This document shows, in pieces, positions 8,364-10,539 of a DNA stretch of 10,539 bases. Position 1 is the stretch's first letter, and the number at the start of each line of letters is the position of its first letter. Source of the DNA: Prolixibacteraceae bacterium. Its GTDB lineage: Bacteria > Bacteroidota > Bacteroidia > Bacteroidales > Prolixibacteraceae. The notes below the pieces were generated by a model, which saw nothing but the letters and a program-made list of their open reading frames with translations, did no database searches and had not been told where the DNA came from. Made by a program: the position numbers and the translations under genes. The stretch covers positions 1-10,539 of the forward strand of contig JAQIDF010000292.1 in the NCBI GenBank assembly GCA_027858145.1, written 5' to 3'.

Positions 8364-9551
8364 TTATTTTTTCTGCCAGAGGTTAGGCAAAAACCGGTAA
8401 TACAAAAGATGTCGCCATGTAGACCAGTCATGCCCGCCATTTCCGCCTATGTAATATTCGTGATCAATTTCATGATTTGTTAAAGCATTATGAAGTGCCT
8501 GACACCTGTGGTTAAAAAAGCTTTGTGCTTCTTTTGTTCCTTGTCCCACAAAAAGATAATCAACCTTGTCATTTACATCCTGATCGTTTAAGAACTGCTT
8601 TAATGATGTTTCAGCATCGGTGTCTCCCGCGCTGAGAATACCAAAGTTGGCAAACAGATCGAGTGAACGGAAGCCAATAAACATGCTGTGGCGACCGCCC
8701 ATTGACAATCCGGATATTGCTCTTCCTCCCGGATCCTGGATAGTGCTGTAATTCTGATCAATCAATGGAATAACATGATCCCGAAGTTCTTTTTCAAAAA
8801 TATCAAAAGTTAGTTCGGCATGTTGAGGGTGATTTCGGTGAATTATCTGATTGTTTGGGATGACAATGAGCATTGGTTCAGCCTTCCCTTCGGCAAGCAG
8901 ATTGTCCATGATGAAATTTACCCTTCCGTCGTACACCCAATTGGAAGGCAGTTCGCCACTTCCACCTAATAAATAGAGAACAGGATATTTATTGTCAGGA
9001 TTATATCCCGGAGGGGTATAAACATATAGTTCACGTTCCCCTTTGGTAACCTCCGAATGATAAATACGACGTGTAACATTTCCGTGAGGAACATTTTGAG
9101 CATCGTAATATGCAGGGCCTTCGCCATGTACTATCAATTGACTGTATGGAGGCATAGCAGTAAACGCGGCATAAGTGTTATTGGGGTCAGCAATTTGTAC
9201 CCCGTCAACCAGCAGATGATATGCATACATGTCAGGTTTTAAGGGGCCGATTGTTAATGTCCAGATGCCATCTTCTCCTTTAGTGAAAGGAATTGGTTCA
9301 CGACCTTTGTCAAGAGCGGTATGAATGGCTCCTGCAGGTAATTCAACTTTTTTCGCGTTGGGTGCCTTTATGCGAAATGTTACGGTTTGGTCATCATGCA
9401 CTTCCGGTGAGTTTACCTGTGCACTAAATGGAGTGAGACCTTCAGAGTCTTCCTGAGGGTTGTAGTCCAGATTTACATTGGCTTGCTGTGCACTCAGCCC
9501 AAAAGGCGTTAGCAAAAGCAAACCAACGATATAAATCCAATGCTTATTCAT
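8364..9551 (-). CDS. CE1-family esterase with N-terminal E-set (CBM48-like) domain
   Basis: A 395-residue exported esterase of the esterase D / feruloyl esterase type. Residues 1-22 are a signal peptide (YIVGLLLLTPFGLSAQQ). Residues of about 50-145 form an immunoglobulin-like E-set domain as in many CE1 feruloyl esterases (VTFRIKAPNAKKVEL, DGIWTLTIGPL, YAYHLLVDG). The alpha/beta-hydrolase domain follows: VYTPPGYNP (177-185), YPVLYLL, nucleophile elbow GLSMGG with Ser283, a probable acid Glu341 in GTKEA and His374 in GGHDWSTWR. The segment that normally reads YLxHG here reads YLLGG, so Gly196 replaces the usual His. CE1 enzymes remove feruloyl or acetyl groups from arabinoxylan and related polymers. 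The ATG at 9551 is clear. It is the middle gene of three leftward esterases, 18 bases before the type B carboxylesterase and 132 bases after its own paralogue. Confidence 0.93.
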   Translation of the reverse strand: MNKHWIYIVGLLLLTPFGLSAQQANVNLDYNPQEDSEGLTPFSAQVNSPEVHDDQTVTFRIKAPNAKKVELPAGAIHTALDKGREPIPFTKGEDGIWTLTIGPLKPDMYAYHLLVDGVQIADPNNTYAAFTAMPPYSQLIVHGEGPAYYDAQNVPHGNVTRRIYHSEVTKGERELYVYTPPGYNPDNKYPVLYLLGGSGELPSNWVYDGRVNFIMDNLLAEGKAEPMLIVIPNNQIIHRNHPQHAELTFDIFEKELRDHVIPLIDQNYSTIQDPGGRAISGLSMGGRHSMFIGFRSLDLFANFGILSAGDTDAETSLKQFLNDQDVNDKVDYLFVGQGTKEAQSFFNHRCQALHNALTNHEIDHEYYIGGNGGHDWSTWRHLLYYRFLPNLWQKK

Positions 9552-9683
9552 AAATAGGCTGGTTTAAATAACTAATTAGTGCTCGTCTATAAAGTCGTAA
9601 AATTTTCATAATTGTGAGGCTGTTTGTACTAAAGCAGGATGTGTGAGCATTAAATGTTTCATCTGACTTTTAATTTTTAACCT
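9552..9683. other. 132-base spacer between the two CE1 genes, with a 10-base palindrome
   Basis: This gap is longer than the 18-base one that follows in the same gene run, so it could hold a promoter, a processing site or a weak terminator. I find no TAnnTTTG element on the minus strand and no stem followed by a T-run. The one structured item is the perfect palindrome ACTAATTAGT at 9571-9580, 19 bases upstream of the ATG at 9551. It is A/T-rich and may be chance. Confidence 0.4.
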
Positions 9684-10539
9684 CTACTTTCTATTCCGAA
9701 AAAGTAACTGAACATATTGATGCAGGCTTCGACGCCATGTCAGCCACTCATGAGCAGTGCCTTCTGATTTGTAAAAGACATGCTCGATTCCTTGTTTATC
9801 CAACATATCCCGAAAAGCTCCAATCGATTTTGGAAAAACTTCGGCTTCTTTAGTGCCAACTCCCAGCCATAAAACTTTTATTTGCTCATTCACTTTTTCA
9901 CCGTTTGCAAAAGCCCCGTCCAAAAATGTCTCCACATCAATTTCATCGGAGCTTGGATAATTGGCAGTGCCACTAAACCCTCCGTAATATGCGAATTTGT
10001 CGAGGTTGTTCATAATAATGCGCATGGTTTGATTAGCCCCCATTGAAAGTCCGGCAATTGCACGGTGTTCACGATCATTTATGGTTCGAAATTTTTTATC
10101 GATCATAGGAATTACTTCATTGATCAAAACTTCCTCGAAGATCATTGCAGGACGTGTAGGGATAGTTGTTCCCTGTTCTTTCTTTGGTTTAAATGCATAG
10201 CCGTTGTCCATTACAATGATCATCGGAACGGCTTTTTTATCGGCAATCAGATTATCAAGGATGAGGTTTGCATGTCCCTGACCAGACCAGCCGGTTTCGT
10301 CTTCGAAACTACCATGCTGAAGGTAAAGCACGGGATAGCGTATATCCGGGTTTGTCTGATAACCGGGTGGTGTATAAACAAAACAACGTCGCCATGATTT
10401 GGTGAGGTCTGAATAATAGACGTTTTCGCTGACCAAGCCATGGGCGACTTTTTTTAACGCATAAAACTCCCTGTCGTGCGCCGGAATCTCAATCCCGCTT
10501 CCCCAACGTCCGGCACCATAAAAGTATTTGGATCCGGGG
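9684..10539 (-). CDS. Second CE1-family esterase (feruloyl-esterase-like), partial, 5' end outside window
   Basis: 284 residues plus the stop are visible and the frame stays open to the right edge. The upstream part reads YFYGAGRWGSGIEIP, then FYALKKVAHG, the linker usually found between the E-set and hydrolase domains of CE1 esterases. A TTG at 10436 is therefore internal and not the start. The hydrolase domain shows WRRCFVYTPPGY, YLQHGSFEDETGW with the normal HG oxyanion motif, nucleophile elbow GLSMGA (Ser165 of the visible part), GVGTKEAE with a probable acid Glu231, and the catalytic His263 in TAHEWLTWRR. It ends in LLFRNRK. It is a paralogue of the next gene downstream, sharing TPPGY, YPVLYL, GTKEA and the H(D/E)W-TWR end. 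A signal peptide and E-set domain are expected beyond the edge. Likely role: removal of feruloyl or acetyl groups from hemicellulose. Confidence 0.92.
   Translation of the reverse strand, partial: PGSKYFYGAGRWGSGIEIPAHDREFYALKKVAHGLVSENVYYSDLTKSWRRCFVYTPPGYQTNPDIRYPVLYLQHGSFEDETGWSGQGHANLILDNLIADKKAVPMIIVMDNGYAFKPKKEQGTTIPTRPAMIFEEVLINEVIPMIDKKFRTINDREHRAIAGLSMGANQTMRIIMNNLDKFAYYGGFSGTANYPSSDEIDVETFLDGAFANGEKVNEQIKVLWLGVGTKEAEVFPKSIGAFRDMLDKQGIEHVFYKSEGTAHEWLTWRRSLHQYVQLLFRNRK

Noticed and set aside
9684..10436. Second CE1 esterase as a complete 250-residue protein starting at 10436
   Set aside because: The codon is TTG and the frame continues upstream into conserved CE1 linker sequence (GAGRWGSGIEIP) up to the window edge, so the gene is partial.
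1..10539. CRISPR array, tRNA/rRNA, insertion sequence, defence or phage genes
   Set aside because: No regularly spaced repeats, transposase motifs, terminal inverted repeats or RNA-gene signatures were seen; almost all bases belong to the six genes.

Overview
The window looks like part of a polysaccharide-utilisation region from a Bacteroidota (Bacteroidetes) genome. Three things point there. It carries a one-protein hybrid two-component regulator (HTCS), a secreted enzyme ends in a type IX secretion (T9SS) sorting domain, and start codons are preceded by A/T-rich stretches instead of clear Shine-Dalgarno motifs. The order is not certain; a free-living, T9SS-bearing lineage fits best. No tRNA, rRNA, CRISPR array, insertion sequence or phage gene is visible, and neither a SusC nor a SusD gene lies inside the window.

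Layout from left to right. (1) 1-644, minus: N-terminal part of a GH43 glycosidase that runs off the left edge. (2) 728-2620, minus: a GH44 endo-glycanase with a C-terminal T9SS sorting domain, 83 bases upstream of the GH43 gene and probably co-transcribed with it. (3) 2621-2847: a divergent 227-base regulatory gap with possible Bacteroidota -7 elements on both strands. (4) 2848-6783, plus: the HTCS sensor/regulator, 1311 residues. (5) 6780-8345, minus: a type B carboxylesterase lipoprotein whose stop codon overlaps the HTCS stop tail to tail. (6) 8364-9551, minus: a CE1-type esterase with an N-terminal E-set (CBM48-like) domain. (7) 9684-10539, minus: a second CE1-type esterase, open at the right edge (its 5' end is outside).

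All five enzymes are transcribed leftwards and the HTCS alone rightwards, so it splits the enzyme array into an esterase block and a glycosidase block. Inferred teamwork: the HTCS senses an oligosaccharide in the periplasm and switches on the cluster. The T9SS-exported GH44 would cut a beta-1,4-linked backbone (xyloglucan, mixed glucan, mannan or xylan are all known for the family). The esterases would remove acyl (acetyl or feruloyl) decorations, and GH43 would remove arabinosyl or xylosyl units. This fits a decorated plant hemicellulose such as feruloylated arabinoxylan or acetylated xyloglucan, but the exact substrate cannot be fixed from sequence.

I saw no clearly new biological system. 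The points most worth a second look are the altered oxyanion-hole region in one of the two tandem CE1 paralogues, the joined GH44/T9SS architecture in an HTCS cluster, the overlapping convergent stop codons, and a repeated TACATTTG element before the HTCS.
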